64,000 bases of DNA from Tabrizicola sp. (GCF_022842145.1 NZ_JALHQD010000005.1:1-64000), one strand, 5' to 3'. Numbered from the stretch's first letter, positions 8,368 to 16,746 are shown. The notes: generated from the letters alone by a model not told the origin. Made by a program: numbers and translations.

Positions 8368-8650
8368 CCTGTGAGCCGGCAACACGCCGGACACCTTAGA
8401 AATCTTTGAGCGGCTGTGATCTTGGTTCGCCGCTGTTGTTCCAATCATATCCGGACCAGCGATGTAGGCAAACTATCAAGAAGTCATTTCCTCTACTCGT
8501 TCGTATAGCGCCGCACCTCGACCCGGTGCCGACAACCGCTTTTCCGCTGCCCGCAATTGCATAAATCATGCAGTCTGCATCCGGACCTTTTGGCGATTAG
8601 ACGAGCTTTTGGCACATTTCGCACAACGCACCGGCAGCAGCCTGCAGCGC
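8368..8650. other. 283-base gene-free spacer after dacB
   Basis: No plausible coding frame is seen on either strand between the dacB stop and the minus-strand terminator at 8341-8367. A second small hairpin (CCGGC AACAC GCCGG) lies at 8375-8389. The stretch is either a long dacB 3' untranslated region or holds a small RNA read on the minus strand ending at the terminator. I recognise no known RNA family in it. Confidence 0.4.
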
Positions 8651-10156
8651 TCAGGAATAGGCCCCGGCCCACCGATTGATAAGCTGCCCCTGCAACCGCC
8701 TTGCGCGCGAAGTCCAGGCCTTGCCGCCCTCCGGCTCCTCGCGCAGGGCAACCGGCACGGCATCGCGCCGTTCGGGGTCGCCCGAGAAGATCGCGAAGAC
8801 CAGTTCCCGCCCGCCGTTCGCCCCAGAGGCGCTTACCGCAGCTTTCGGCGGCACGATATACCCGGCCAGGCCCGAGACGAAGTTCAACGTCCCAGACTTC
8901 GCCAGCACTTTGACCGGGTGGCCGTCGATCACCTTGCCCCGGTCATCCTTCATGCCCACGTCGCGCAGGATCGCCTTCAGTCCGCGCCCCTCGCGGTCGG
9001 CCTGCACGAGGAGCCGCGCCATCCCGGCCGCCGTCACGCGTGAGTCCCCGCCCAGACCGGAATGGTCGTGCAGCTGGAAGCTGACGCCAAAGCGTGCCTG
9101 CACCCAGTCGGACATCGCCCGGCCCGAAGTCTCCAGATTTTGAGCGCGAGACGCAGTGAGGCCGACGCATTCCGCCGTCAGGTTGGTGGAATACTTCAGC
9201 ATGTCGCGCAGAACCTCGGGCAGCGGCTCGCTTTCGATGCGTCCGATCTCCTGTCCTTCAGGAATCGCACCCGCACGCTCGCCCACCTCCAGCCGGATAC
9301 CCTGCGCGCGCGCCAGAGTCCGGAAGACCTCGGCCACATAGGCCCCCGGATCGCGCACCGGCAGCCAGCGGCTTCCGCCCTTTCCCAAGGCGCTGGAAGC
9401 GACGGTCCATTCCTCGACCCGACTCCGGCCATAGGTGAACAGGGGCGCGTCGCGCTGCGCCACCGCGACCCGCACCATGCCGACCGGCGGCAGGAAGCGC
9501 TCGCCCCGCGCATCGACCGTGGTCTGCCAGTCGCCCGAGACGCGCTTCCATTCGAAATGCACGCGGTTGAAGTTCAGGCACAGGCCCGCGATGGCGGCGT
9601 TGTAGCCCACGTGGTCGGGCTGATCCTGCGCGATCCCATCCATCCGCGGCAGCGCGCCGTCCCAGTACAGGAACCGCCCCGTCGCGCCCTTCAATCCGCC
9701 CTTTGCCAGACGCGCCACCAGATCGCCCAGCTGGTCGGTCTGCAGCGTCGGGTCGCCACCGCCCACCAGCACAAGATCCCCCTGCACCATGCCGCCTGTG
9801 ACCGGCCCAGTCGCCAGTACCCGCGTCTGAAAGCGGTACCCGGCTCCCAGCTTTTCCAGGGCGTAAAGTGCGGTCACCGCCTTTGCGACGCTGGCGGGGG
9901 GCAAAAGCCGGTCGGGCTCCCGCGCTTCCAAGAGATCGCCGGTGCGTGCGTCCATCAGCACATAGGCGACCGACCCGCCCAGCTTGGCCGCAGCGATCAG
10001 CTCGGATGTGTCCAGCGGCCCCTTCGCCGCCTGCACCACGGCCGCCTTGCCGCCGCGCGCGACCGGACGAGGCGAGCTGTCCATCACCTCGGCCAGGCCA
10101 GGCGTCGCCACCCCCGCCAGAAGCCCGGCCAGCACCATCCGCCGTGAAATCAGCAT
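8651..10156 (-). CDS. dacB: D-alanyl-D-alanine carboxypeptidase/endopeptidase (PBP4, S13)
   Basis: A 501-residue penicillin-binding protein of peptidase family S13, which trims or cleaves peptidoglycan cross-links in the periplasm. The three active-site motifs are present: SVAK (in LLPPASVAKAVTALYALEKLG), STN (in LKYSTNLTAECVGL) and KSG (in VLAKSGTLNFVSGLAGY). The N-terminus MLISRRMVLAGLLAGVATPGLA is a signal peptide with an SRR-type twin arginine, so Tat export is possible. The ATG at 10156 is taken because the export signal begins there; upstream sequence is in the divergent regulatory region. The gene is divergent from the MarR-GNAT gene. Confidence 0.92.
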   Translation of the reverse strand: MLISRRMVLAGLLAGVATPGLAEVMDSSPRPVARGGKAAVVQAAKGPLDTSELIAAAKLGGSVAYVLMDARTGDLLEAREPDRLLPPASVAKAVTALYALEKLGAGYRFQTRVLATGPVTGGMVQGDLVLVGGGDPTLQTDQLGDLVARLAKGGLKGATGRFLYWDGALPRMDGIAQDQPDHVGYNAAIAGLCLNFNRVHFEWKRVSGDWQTTVDARGERFLPPVGMVRVAVAQRDAPLFTYGRSRVEEWTVASSALGKGGSRWLPVRDPGAYVAEVFRTLARAQGIRLEVGERAGAIPEGQEIGRIESEPLPEVLRDMLKYSTNLTAECVGLTASRAQNLETSGRAMSDWVQARFGVSFQLHDHSGLGGDSRVTAAGMARLLVQADREGRGLKAILRDVGMKDDRGKVIDGHPVKVLAKSGTLNFVSGLAGYIVPPKAAVSASGANGGRELVFAIFSGDPERRDAVPVALREEPEGGKAWTSRARRLQGQLINRWAGAYS

Positions 10157-10292
10157 TCCGTCTCTCCGTTTGGCATGGTGATAGCCGCTTCTTCGGCGAT
10201 TCCACCAGTCTGCGATGCCACTGCCGAAATCGCACTTGCGTGAGAATAATATCTGACTAAAGTCCGACATATTACCTGACCGGGGTCCGACA
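10157..10292. promoter_or_regulatory. divergent dacB / MarR-GNAT promoter region
   Basis: A 136-base spacer between two divergent genes. Its right half is locally AT-rich (around AATAATATCTGACTAAAG) and holds GTCCGACA twice, at 10262-10269 and directly before the ATG at 10285-10292. Flanking AATAT and ATATT arms give an imperfect dyad around 10248-10273. This is where an autoregulating MarR-type protein would be expected to bind; the exact operator is not certain. Confidence 0.3.
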
Positions 10293-11168
10293 ATGCTGGA
10301 TGCCATCGCCCGCCTGCGCCGCTTCAACCGCGCCGTCACCCGCGAGGTCGGGGCGCTCGACACCTCGTTCCTTGGCCGGGGTCGCCCGCTGGGCATGGTC
10401 CGCGTCCTGCAACTGGTGCGGCCCGAGGGCACCGATGTGGCGCTGATCCGCGATCGGCTGACCCTGGACTCCGGTCTCACCAGCCGATTCCTGCGCAGCC
10501 TGGAACGCGAGGGGCTGATCGAAACCGACACCGACCCCGCCGACCGCCGCCGCCGCATCGCCCGTTTGACCACGGCGGGCCAAGCCGAACTGGCCGCTTA
10601 CGAGGCCATCGGCCACGACCGCGCCGCGCGGCTGATCACCAAGGCCGGGTCGCGCGCCGATGAGGTCGTCGCGGCCATGGACCTGATCGCCACGCTTCTG
10701 AACCGCGATCAGATGGAAATCCGCGAGGCCGACCCCGACAGCCCCGAGGCGCTGGCCTGCCAGCGGGCCTATTTCTCCGAGCTTGTCGCCCGTATCCCCG
10801 GCCTTCATCTGGACCAGTTCCCGCTGCCGGACCCGAAGGCCGACAGCTATCGCCCGCCCAAGGGCCGCTTCCTGGTCGCCTGGTCCGACAATCTGCCCGT
10901 CGGTTGCGTCTCGCTGCGCCCGCTGGACACGACGACGGCCGAGGTCAAGCGGCTGTGGGTCCACGACAGCGCACGCGGCCAGGGCCTTGCCCGCCGGCTG
11001 ATGACCGCCATCGAGGGCGAAGCGCGCAGCCTAGGCTATACGACGCTGAAGCTGGACACCAACTCCGCCCTGACCGAGGCGATCAAGCTGTACCGCGCGA
11101 CGGGCTGGTCCGACATCGCGCCCTACACGCAACCGCCCGGTGACACCTGGATGGGCAAGACCCTTTGA
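10293..11168 (+). CDS. MarR-type winged helix / GNAT acetyltransferase fusion
   Basis: A 291-residue two-domain protein. Residues 1 to about 145 form a MarR-like winged helix: LTLDSGLTSRFLRSLEREGLIETD is the recognition helix and DPADRRRRIARLTTAGQAEL the wing. Residues from about 150 form an N-acetyltransferase, with the acetyl-CoA loop in KRLWVHDSARGQGLARRLMTAIE and LDTNSALTEAIKLYRATGW at the C-terminus. This fusion recurs in proteobacteria, but its acetyl acceptor is generally unknown. The ATG follows a GTCCGACA repeat. Divergent placement from dacB makes autoregulation, and possibly control of dacB, plausible but unproven. Confidence 0.85.
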   Translation: MLDAIARLRRFNRAVTREVGALDTSFLGRGRPLGMVRVLQLVRPEGTDVALIRDRLTLDSGLTSRFLRSLEREGLIETDTDPADRRRRIARLTTAGQAELAAYEAIGHDRAARLITKAGSRADEVVAAMDLIATLLNRDQMEIREADPDSPEALACQRAYFSELVARIPGLHLDQFPLPDPKADSYRPPKGRFLVAWSDNLPVGCVSLRPLDTTTAEVKRLWVHDSARGQGLARRLMTAIEGEARSLGYTTLKLDTNSALTEAIKLYRATGWSDIAPYTQPPGDTWMGKTL

Positions 11169-11225
11169 CCCGGCCGCCCTTTGCGTCTGTCGTCCGCGGC
11201 CGCCCAAGACAGGGTCGCCCCAAGC

Positions 11226-11855
11226 CTAGCGTCCCGACTTCCACCCGCCCCGCGCCCGGATTTCGGTCGAGGAGGCGTCGTTCATCGGCAGGTTCACGAA
11301 GGACCAGACCGGCGGCCGGTGCCCGCGCAAGGTCTCGCCCCGGTCAACCTGGTGTACCTTGAACGCCCGCGCCGCGACTGAAAGCCGTGCCGCCACCCCC
11401 GCGCCCGGCCGTGCCAGCACACCCACGGCCACCGACCGCAGGATATCGCGCCAGCGGCCCCAGCGGTGGAACTGAACCAGGTTGTCCGCGCCCATCAGCC
11501 AGACAAAGGTGACCCCGGGATAGATCGCCCGCAGCCGGTCGATGGTATCCGCCGTCGCCCGCGTCCCCAGGCTTTCCTCCAACGCCGTGATCTTCACCCG
11601 AGGATGCCGCATCACCGCCCGCGCCCGCGCCAGTCGGTCCGCCATCGGCGCGGGCTGGCGGGTCTTCAGCGGGTTGGCGGGCGTCACCAGCCACCACACC
11701 TGATCCAGACCCATCCGCTTCAACGCCTCGCGGGTGATATGCACATGCCCCTCATGCGCCGGATCGAACGACCCGCCGAGCAGCCCCACGACCATCCCTC
11801 TGGTCGCCACCGGAAACCCCTGCCGCATCCCATCCCCGCTGCCTGTCCCGGTCAA
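11226..11855 (-). CDS. nadD: nicotinate-nucleotide adenylyltransferase
   Basis: A 209-residue NadD, which adenylylates nicotinate mononucleotide to form deamido-NAD in the cytoplasm. The nucleotidyltransferase signature [17 protein letters not shown] is present, as is [11 protein letters not shown]. The ISSTxIR-type motif appears as [13 protein letters not shown] near the C-terminus. The annotated start could be shortened to an ATG at 11828 (MRQGFPVAT), since NadD usually starts closer to the GGSFDP motif. It is convergent with the MarR-GNAT gene, with 57 bases between them. In many alphaproteobacteria nadD lies near obg/proA/rsfS; here it is alone. Confidence 0.92.
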   Translation of the reverse strand: MTGTGSGDGMRQGFPVATRGMVVGLLGGSFDPAHEGHVHITREALKRMGLDQVWWLVTPANPLKTRQPAPMADRLARARAVMRHPRVKITALEESLGTRATADTIDRLRAIYPGVTFVWLMGADNLVQFHRWGRWRDILRSVAVGVLARPGAGVAARLSVAARAFKVHQVDRGETLRGHRPPVWSFVNLPMNDASSTEIRARGGWKSGR

Positions 11856-12114
11856 TTGACCGCAGGAGAGGCGGGTTTACAATGGCTTCGCTGCTTGCGT
11901 CGCGGACGGCGTCAGTCGCAGGCCACAGTCTCGCGCAGGACCGCCATCACCGTGACGGCGAAAGCCAATCCCCACCGCATCCTGCATCTCAGGTCCAGGT
12001 GCCGCACAAGCGGCCACCCGGGACAGCCTGCCAAGTCCGCCCCCCCACACCCTGACCGTTGCAGCGCGGCCCCATCGTCGCTACATACGCGCCAACCCCC
12101 GAATGGAGCGCGTC

Positions 12115-13770
12115 ATGGCCAGCTATCAATACGTCTACCACATGGAGAACGTCTCCAAGACCTACCCCGGCGGCAAGAAGTGCTTCGAGAACATCCACCT
12201 CAACTTCCTGCCCGGCGTGAAGATCGGTGTCGTCGGCGTCAACGGCTCGGGCAAATCGACCCTGCTGAAGATCATGGCCGGCATGGACACCGACTTCAAA
12301 GGCGAAGCCTGGGCCGCCAAGGGGGCCAAGGTCGGCTATCTGGCGCAGGAACCCTACCTCGACCCCAAGCTGACCGCGAAAGAGAACGTCATGCTGGGCG
12401 TCGCCAAGGAAACCGCGATCCTGGAGCGGTACAACGAACTGGCGATGAACTACTCGGACGAGACCGCCGACGAGATGGCCGCCCTGCAAGACCAGATCGA
12501 CGCCGGCAACCTCTGGGAGCTTGAAGCCTCGGTCGGCGTCGCGATGGACGCGCTCCGTTGCCCGCCCGACGATTCCGATGTCGAAACCCTGTCCGGGGGC
12601 GAACGCCGCCGCATCGCGCTGTGCAAGCTTCTCCTGGAAAAGCCCGACATGCTGCTGCTGGACGAACCGACCAACCACCTGGACGCCGAGTCGATCGCCT
12701 GGCTGCAAAAGCACCTGATCGCCTACCGCGGTACCATCCTGATCGTCACCCACGACCGCTATTTCCTGGACGACATCACCTCGTGGATCCTGGAACTCGA
12801 CCGTGGCCGCGGCATTCCCTACGAGGGCAACTATTCCGCCTGGCTGGACCAGAAGGCCAAGCGCATGGCCCAGGAATCGCGTGAGGACAAGTCCAAGCAG
12901 AAGGCTCTGGAAAAGGAACTGGAGTGGATCCGCTCCGGTGCCAAGGCCCGCCAATCCAAGGGCAAGGCACGTCTGTCGCGCTACAACGAGATGGCCAGCC
13001 AGACCGTCAGCGAACGCGCCACCACCGCGCAGATCATCATCCCGAACGGCGAACGCCTCGGCAACAAGGTGATCGAGGTTGTGGGCCTGAAGAAGCACAT
13101 GGGCGACAAGCTGCTGATCGAGAACCTCTCGTTCACCGTGCCGCCGGGGGCGATCGTCGGCGTCATCGGCCCGAACGGGGCGGGCAAGTCCACGCTGTTC
13201 CGCATGATCATCGGGCAGGAAGCGCCGGACGAGGGCACAATCACCCTCGGCGGCACGGTCAAACTGGCCTTCGTCGATCAGTCCCGCGACGCCTTGGACC
13301 CCAACAAGAACGTCTGGGAAGAAATCTCCGGCGGGGCCGAGGTCATCCACCTTGGCGACATGCAGATGAACTCCCGCGTCTACACCGGGGCCTTCAACTT
13401 CAAGGGGACGGACCAGCAGAAGAAGGTTGGTCTCCTGTCGGGCGGTGAGCGCAACCGCGTCCACATGGCCAAGCTCCTGAAGTCCGGTGGCAACGTGCTC
13501 CTCCTCGACGAGCCGACCAACGACCTCGACGTCGAAACCCTGCAGGCCCTGGAAGCCGCCATCGAAGACTTCGCCGGCTGCGCGATCATCATCAGCCACG
13601 ACCGCTTCTTCCTGGACCGCCTCTGCACCCACATCCTGGCGTTCGAGGGCGACGCCCATGTGGAATGGTTCGAGGGCAACTTCCAGGCCTACGAGGACGA
13701 CAAGGTCCGCCGCCTCGGCCCCGACGCGCTGGAGCCGAAGCGGGTGAAGTACAAGCGGTTCGCGCGGTAA
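12115..13770 (+). CDS. ettA: energy-dependent translational throttle protein EttA (ABC-F)
   Basis: A 551-residue ABC-F ATPase acting at the ribosomal E site to gate translation according to energy state. It has two ATP-binding cassettes: Walker A GVNGSGKST and GPNGAGKST, signatures LSGGERRRIALCKLLL and LSGGERNRVHMAKLLK, and Walker B LLLDEPTNHLD and LLLDEPTNDLD. Between them is the long basic linker (ESREDKSKQKALEKELEWIRSGAKARQSKGKARLSRY is split across about residues 240-285). ATG at 12115 fits the family start (MASYQYVYHM) with GGAG 6 bases upstream; an in-frame ATG at 12103 is less likely. A foreign-looking gene starts 24 bases after its stop. Confidence 0.95.
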   Translation: MASYQYVYHMENVSKTYPGGKKCFENIHLNFLPGVKIGVVGVNGSGKSTLLKIMAGMDTDFKGEAWAAKGAKVGYLAQEPYLDPKLTAKENVMLGVAKETAILERYNELAMNYSDETADEMAALQDQIDAGNLWELEASVGVAMDALRCPPDDSDVETLSGGERRRIALCKLLLEKPDMLLLDEPTNHLDAESIAWLQKHLIAYRGTILIVTHDRYFLDDITSWILELDRGRGIPYEGNYSAWLDQKAKRMAQESREDKSKQKALEKELEWIRSGAKARQSKGKARLSRYNEMASQTVSERATTAQIIIPNGERLGNKVIEVVGLKKHMGDKLLIENLSFTVPPGAIVGVIGPNGAGKSTLFRMIIGQEAPDEGTITLGGTVKLAFVDQSRDALDPNKNVWEEISGGAEVIHLGDMQMNSRVYTGAFNFKGTDQQKKVGLLSGGERNRVHMAKLLKSGGNVLLLDEPTNDLDVETLQALEAAIEDFAGCAIIISHDRFFLDRLCTHILAFEGDAHVEWFEGNFQAYEDDKVRRLGPDALEPKRVKYKRFAR

Positions 13771-13794
13771 GCGCATCGATTTCAGGAGGCGTAC

Positions 13795-14979
13795 TTGGTT
13801 TGGAAACCAGAGGACATCCTTTATGAGAACCCACCACAGCCGCGGCAAAGAACGTCCAAACTCTCGCATGTTTTGGGCCTTGCAGGACCAAGTCTTGAAA
13901 CATTAGCATCTGCAGCTGAAGAGCTTGAATATCGTGAAATTAGCTACGTAGCTGCCTTCTTCCAGTTGCCATACCCCGTCTGGGTAGAGGATAAATGGAT
14001 TTCGGTTAGAGCAGCTAGAGAGGGACTATTTTGCGATTTAAAATTTGATGTTCAAGAAGTCATCTTCAGCCCAGTTGGCCCTACCGTCGCCCGACTACAA
14101 GAATACTCCGATTCGAACCTTCCCTTAATAACCCAGGTAACCGCTCTGCTTCCGGTATGGGGGATTAGATCAAGATACCACGAGAAGTATCTAAATTTAT
14201 GCGAAGCGAACAGCTCAGGCAATCCGCTTATAATTCCTCAAGGCGACAGCTGGGTTGACAATCGGCCAATTCGCCTGATTCAGTACCAGACAAATTTCGC
14301 CGCACGGCTAATTGTTGAATGTCAATTCGCCATAGCAAGGTTTTTGCCGACCTACGCCCTATTGAGCATATCAGAAGCTCTCATTCCAACTAAACTCTTT
14401 GGATACTGCACCATGCTTTGCCCCGGGAAAGTAGTGTTCGGCGGCGACTTCATCCCAATTTACCAAGGATTCCCTGGAAAGGCTCAACTGCGAACTCCCA
14501 GGAGGATTTCAAAGGAAAGAATGAATTTTGCGCTGAGCAATCCCGCAAGGTCCCTAAACAAGTTCGAATCCCAACTTATAGCTTTGGAACGCATTCGCTC
14601 ATCGGGCGAGCATGAACTCGCTCTGGTCGGAACACTTTCGCTTCTAGAATGGCTTTTAAAGGAGTTTTTATTGCGAGAACATAAAATTAAGGTGGATACA
14701 ATTCACAAAGCGCTGCAGAAATGGAAAAGCTGCCAATTGAGGCCGTGCGAGTTTATCTATTTCGATGGACTTCGAGTGAGGAGAAATTCGGCGGTACATG
14801 AAGGTCCGCCACAGCGCCAATCAATGACCTTTGCCCTTCCCGATTCTGGTTACCTCACGCTGGGCTTAAGGTCGTCAATTAGCGCTCTAGAAGTTAGGCA
14901 GGCAATTGAAAATCTGTTCGAAATTTATCGCAGAATGAACCTTTACACAGTCAACTCAAGTGAACCGCAAAGAGCCTGA
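13795..14979 (+). CDS. Apea-like HEPN-domain protein, AT-rich, candidate defence gene
   Basis: A 394-residue protein in a sharply AT-rich island: bases 14641-14700 are 32% GC, against 72% in 13681-13740 of the gene before. The start is TTG at 13795, five bases after AGGAGG at 13784-13789. The C-terminal third looks like a HEPN domain: a helix (LALVGTLSLLEWLLKEFLL), then RRNSAVHEGPP with R330, N331 and H335 forming the RNxxxH catalytic motif, then a last helix (VRQAIENLFEIYRRM). Apea-like HEPN proteins are RNases or RNA binders, several acting in abortive phage defence. The N-terminal 250 residues match nothing I recognise. It may be read through from ettA. Confidence 0.65.
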   Translation: MVWKPEDILYENPPQPRQRTSKLSHVLGLAGPSLETLASAAEELEYREISYVAAFFQLPYPVWVEDKWISVRAAREGLFCDLKFDVQEVIFSPVGPTVARLQEYSDSNLPLITQVTALLPVWGIRSRYHEKYLNLCEANSSGNPLIIPQGDSWVDNRPIRLIQYQTNFAARLIVECQFAIARFLPTYALLSISEALIPTKLFGYCTMLCPGKVVFGGDFIPIYQGFPGKAQLRTPRRISKERMNFALSNPARSLNKFESQLIALERIRSSGEHELALVGTLSLLEWLLKEFLLREHKIKVDTIHKALQKWKSCQLRPCEFIYFDGLRVRRNSAVHEGPPQRQSMTFALPDSGYLTLGLRSSISALEVRQAIENLFEIYRRMNLYTVNSSEPQRA

Positions 14980-15112
14980 TGGCACGCACGATAACAGCTT
15001 GGCACCCAAGCTCCTGACCAATTCCAATCATACTTGAGAACACGCACCCCCCAATCCTTAACACCACCCTAACGCCCACAGCCAACCCCTTGAAATCCCT
15101 CACCCCGCTCCC

Positions 15113-15130
15113 CTGCCCACGCGTGGGCAG
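15113..15130. repeat. 18-bp palindrome around CCACGCGTGG
   Basis: A perfect palindrome (CTGCCCACGCGTGGGCAG) in the 210-base spacer between the HEPN gene and the esterase gene, followed by GCGGAGGCTCTTCCCC and a C-rich run. The CCACGCGTGG core followed by GGAGGCT and CCCCC reappears at 35305-35330, suggesting a small dispersed intergenic element. Confidence 0.4.
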
Positions 15131-15189
15131 GCGGAGGCTCTTCCCCTCCCCCACCCCCACCCCTACACTCCCCGGGAAAGGGGGACCCC

Positions 15190-16107
15190 ATGACCCAGCC
15201 CGACTACCAGACCCTCATCGACGCCCCCACCTGGGCCTTCATCGAGCGGACGAACGCCTCCTACCCCCCCGACACCGCCACCCTCTCCATCGCCGAGCAG
15301 CGGGCGATCTACGACCGGATGTGCGCCGCCTTCGACACCCCCTACCCGCCCGGAGTGACATCCCACGACCAACCCATCGCCGGCGTCCCCTGCCGCATCT
15401 ATCCGGGGGCGCGGCCCACCGTCCTCTACCTCCACGGCGGAGGCTACGTGGTGGGCGGCCTCCACTCCCACGACGGGGTCTGCGCCGACATCCGGGGGGC
15501 CACCGGCCTGACCGTCGTATCGGCCGACTACCGGCTCTCGCCGGAACACCTCCACCCCGCCGCCTTCGACGACGCCTGCTCAGTCGCCCGCACCCTTGCC
15601 GCGAAAGGCCCCCTGGTCCTCGTCGGAGACAGCGCCGGAGCCAACCTCGCCGCCGCCGCCTGCCACGCGCTGCGGAGGGAGAGCCTGCCGATCCGCGGCC
15701 AGGTTCTGATCTACCCGGGGCTCGGCGGGGACCTGAACCAGGGCAGCTACCTTACCCACGCCAATGCCCCGATGCTGACCCGCGACGACGTCCTCTTCTA
15801 CAAGGACATCCGTCACGCCGGCCCCGCGCCCGCAGGTGACCCCACGGTCAGCCCGCTGCAGGACACCGACTTCACCGGCCTGCCGCCAACCCTTGCCATC
15901 GCCGCCGAATGTGACCCCCTCGCGGACGACGCCCAAGCCTATGCGACCAAGGTCGCCGAGGCGGGAGGCCGCGCGCAGTGGGTGGTCGAGCAGGGTCTCG
16001 TCCACGGCTACCTTCGCGCGCGGCATTCCGTTCCCCGCGCGGCGGAGAGCTTTGGCCGGATCACGTCCGCCATCGCCGCCCTGGCAGAGGGTCGCTGGCC
16101 TTGCTGA
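15190..16107 (+). CDS. alpha/beta hydrolase (HSL/family IV esterase)
   Basis: A 305-residue cytoplasmic esterase of the hormone-sensitive-lipase family. The oxyanion-hole motif is LYLHGGGYVVGG, the nucleophile elbow is LVGDSAGANLAAAA, the catalytic Asp is in AAECDPLADDAQAYA, and the His in QGLVHGYLRAR. An SD (GGGAAAGGGG) lies before the ATG. The high-GC composition is normal for the replicon and contrasts with the AT-rich gene upstream. Natural substrate is unknown; short-chain carboxyl esters are usual for the family. No obvious operon partner. Confidence 0.9.
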   Translation: MTQPDYQTLIDAPTWAFIERTNASYPPDTATLSIAEQRAIYDRMCAAFDTPYPPGVTSHDQPIAGVPCRIYPGARPTVLYLHGGGYVVGGLHSHDGVCADIRGATGLTVVSADYRLSPEHLHPAAFDDACSVARTLAAKGPLVLVGDSAGANLAAAACHALRRESLPIRGQVLIYPGLGGDLNQGSYLTHANAPMLTRDDVLFYKDIRHAGPAPAGDPTVSPLQDTDFTGLPPTLAIAAECDPLADDAQAYATKVAEAGGRAQWVVEQGLVHGYLRARHSVPRAAESFGRITSAIAALAEGRWPC

Positions 16108-16217
16108 CTGCAGTCCCGCAGTGGTCGTGGGGTGGTTTGTAGCTGGGTAGAGATAGCTACAGTGCAGCCGGAGCCCGGCGTCGGGAACGGCATGGCACGA
16201 CAAGGCGGCCGCCCGCC

Positions 16218-16243
16218 GGAACCACCTCCGACCCCTGAGCGTT
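16218..16243 (+). promoter_or_regulatory. EcfG-type stress promoter of the DUF3309 gene
   Basis: GGAAC at 16218-16222 and CGTT at 16240-16243 are separated by exactly 17 bases. This matches the alphaproteobacterial general-stress sigma factor EcfG consensus GGAAC-N16/17-CGTT. The start codon of the 52-residue gene is 50 bases downstream. A second identical arrangement precedes the next small gene. Confidence 0.65.
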
Positions 16244-16292
16244 CTTCCGCCGACCGGAGTCCCTTCCGGCCTCCATGCGAAAGGCGAAACCC

Positions 16293-16451
16293 ATGTCTCT
16301 CGGCACCATTCTTCTCGTCATCCTCGTTCTCCTCCTTATCGGCGCGCTGCCGAACTGGGGGTATTCCAGCGGCTGGGGCTATGGCCCGTCGGGCGTGGTC
16401 GGGGTTCTCTTGGTGATCCTGCTGATTCTGGTCCTGATGGGACGCGTGTAG
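16293..16451 (+). CDS. DUF3309 small membrane protein
   Basis: A 52-residue protein starting at ATG 16293 and ending TAG. It has two hydrophobic segments (TILLVILVLLLIGALP and VVGVLLVILLILVLMG) joined by a Tyr/Trp/Gly-rich turn (NWGYSSGWGYGPSG). That arrangement is the DUF3309 family, tiny inner-membrane proteins common in alphaproteobacteria and often stress-induced. A perfect GGAAC-N17-CGTT promoter precedes it and a strong hairpin follows, so it is probably a single-gene transcript. Molecular role is not known. Confidence 0.8.
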   Translation: MSLGTILLVILVLLLIGALPNWGYSSGWGYGPSGVVGVLLVILLILVLMGRV

Positions 16452-16479
16452 CGCGGCCCGACAGGGGCGAGAAACCGGA

Positions 16480-16505
16480 CGGGCGCGCTTGGAAAGGCGC
16501 GCCCG
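16480..16505 (+). terminator. probable hairpin terminator after DUF3309 gene
   Basis: A 9-bp perfect stem (CGGGCGCGC / GCGCGCCCG) with an 8-base loop, 28 bases after the stop. No T-run follows, so termination may be imperfect or the structure may be a processing stem. Confidence 0.5.
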
Positions 16506-16611
16506 TATCCATGTCGAGGCTACGCTGGCAAACCTGACGCCGGTCTACCGCCTGCGGGCAAGCCACTGGAAGGGTTCGACTTCCAGACTTTCGACTGTGA
16601 ACTGCCTGCAG

Positions 16612-16637
16612 GGAACCGGCCCGCCGGAGCCTGCGTT
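16612..16637 (+). promoter_or_regulatory. EcfG-type stress promoter of the 25-residue gene
   Basis: GGAAC at 16612-16616 and CGTT at 16634-16637 are again 17 bases apart, the same arrangement as upstream of the DUF3309 gene 394 bases earlier. The ATG of the small gene is 31 bases downstream of the -10 element. Confidence 0.65.
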
Positions 16638-16668
16638 GTTCCGGCAATCAACCATCAGGAGAACCCCC

Positions 16669-16746
16669 ATGAAAGGCGCACTTGCCTGGCTGATCGGCAT
16701 CCCGATCCCCATCATCATCATCCTCTACCTGCTCGACGTCTTCTAA
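16669..16746 (+). CDS. 25-residue single-pass membrane microprotein
   Basis: An open frame of 26 codons with an AGGAG Shine-Dalgarno at 16657-16661 ending seven bases before ATG. The product has a short N-terminus (MKGALAW), a very hydrophobic Ile/Pro core (LIGIPIPIIIILYLL) and an acidic end (DVF). I cannot name a family. The promoter, ribosome site and clean membrane segment argue that it is real. It stops 28 bases before the convergent aroA stop. Being paired with DUF3309 behind matching promoters suggests both belong to one envelope-stress response. Confidence 0.65.
   Translation: MKGALAWLIGIPIPIIIILYLLDVF

Noticed and set aside
11989-13869. 626-codon minus-strand open frame opposite ettA
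   Set aside because: Mirror of the ettA reading frame with no recognisable motif; ettA itself is unmistakable.
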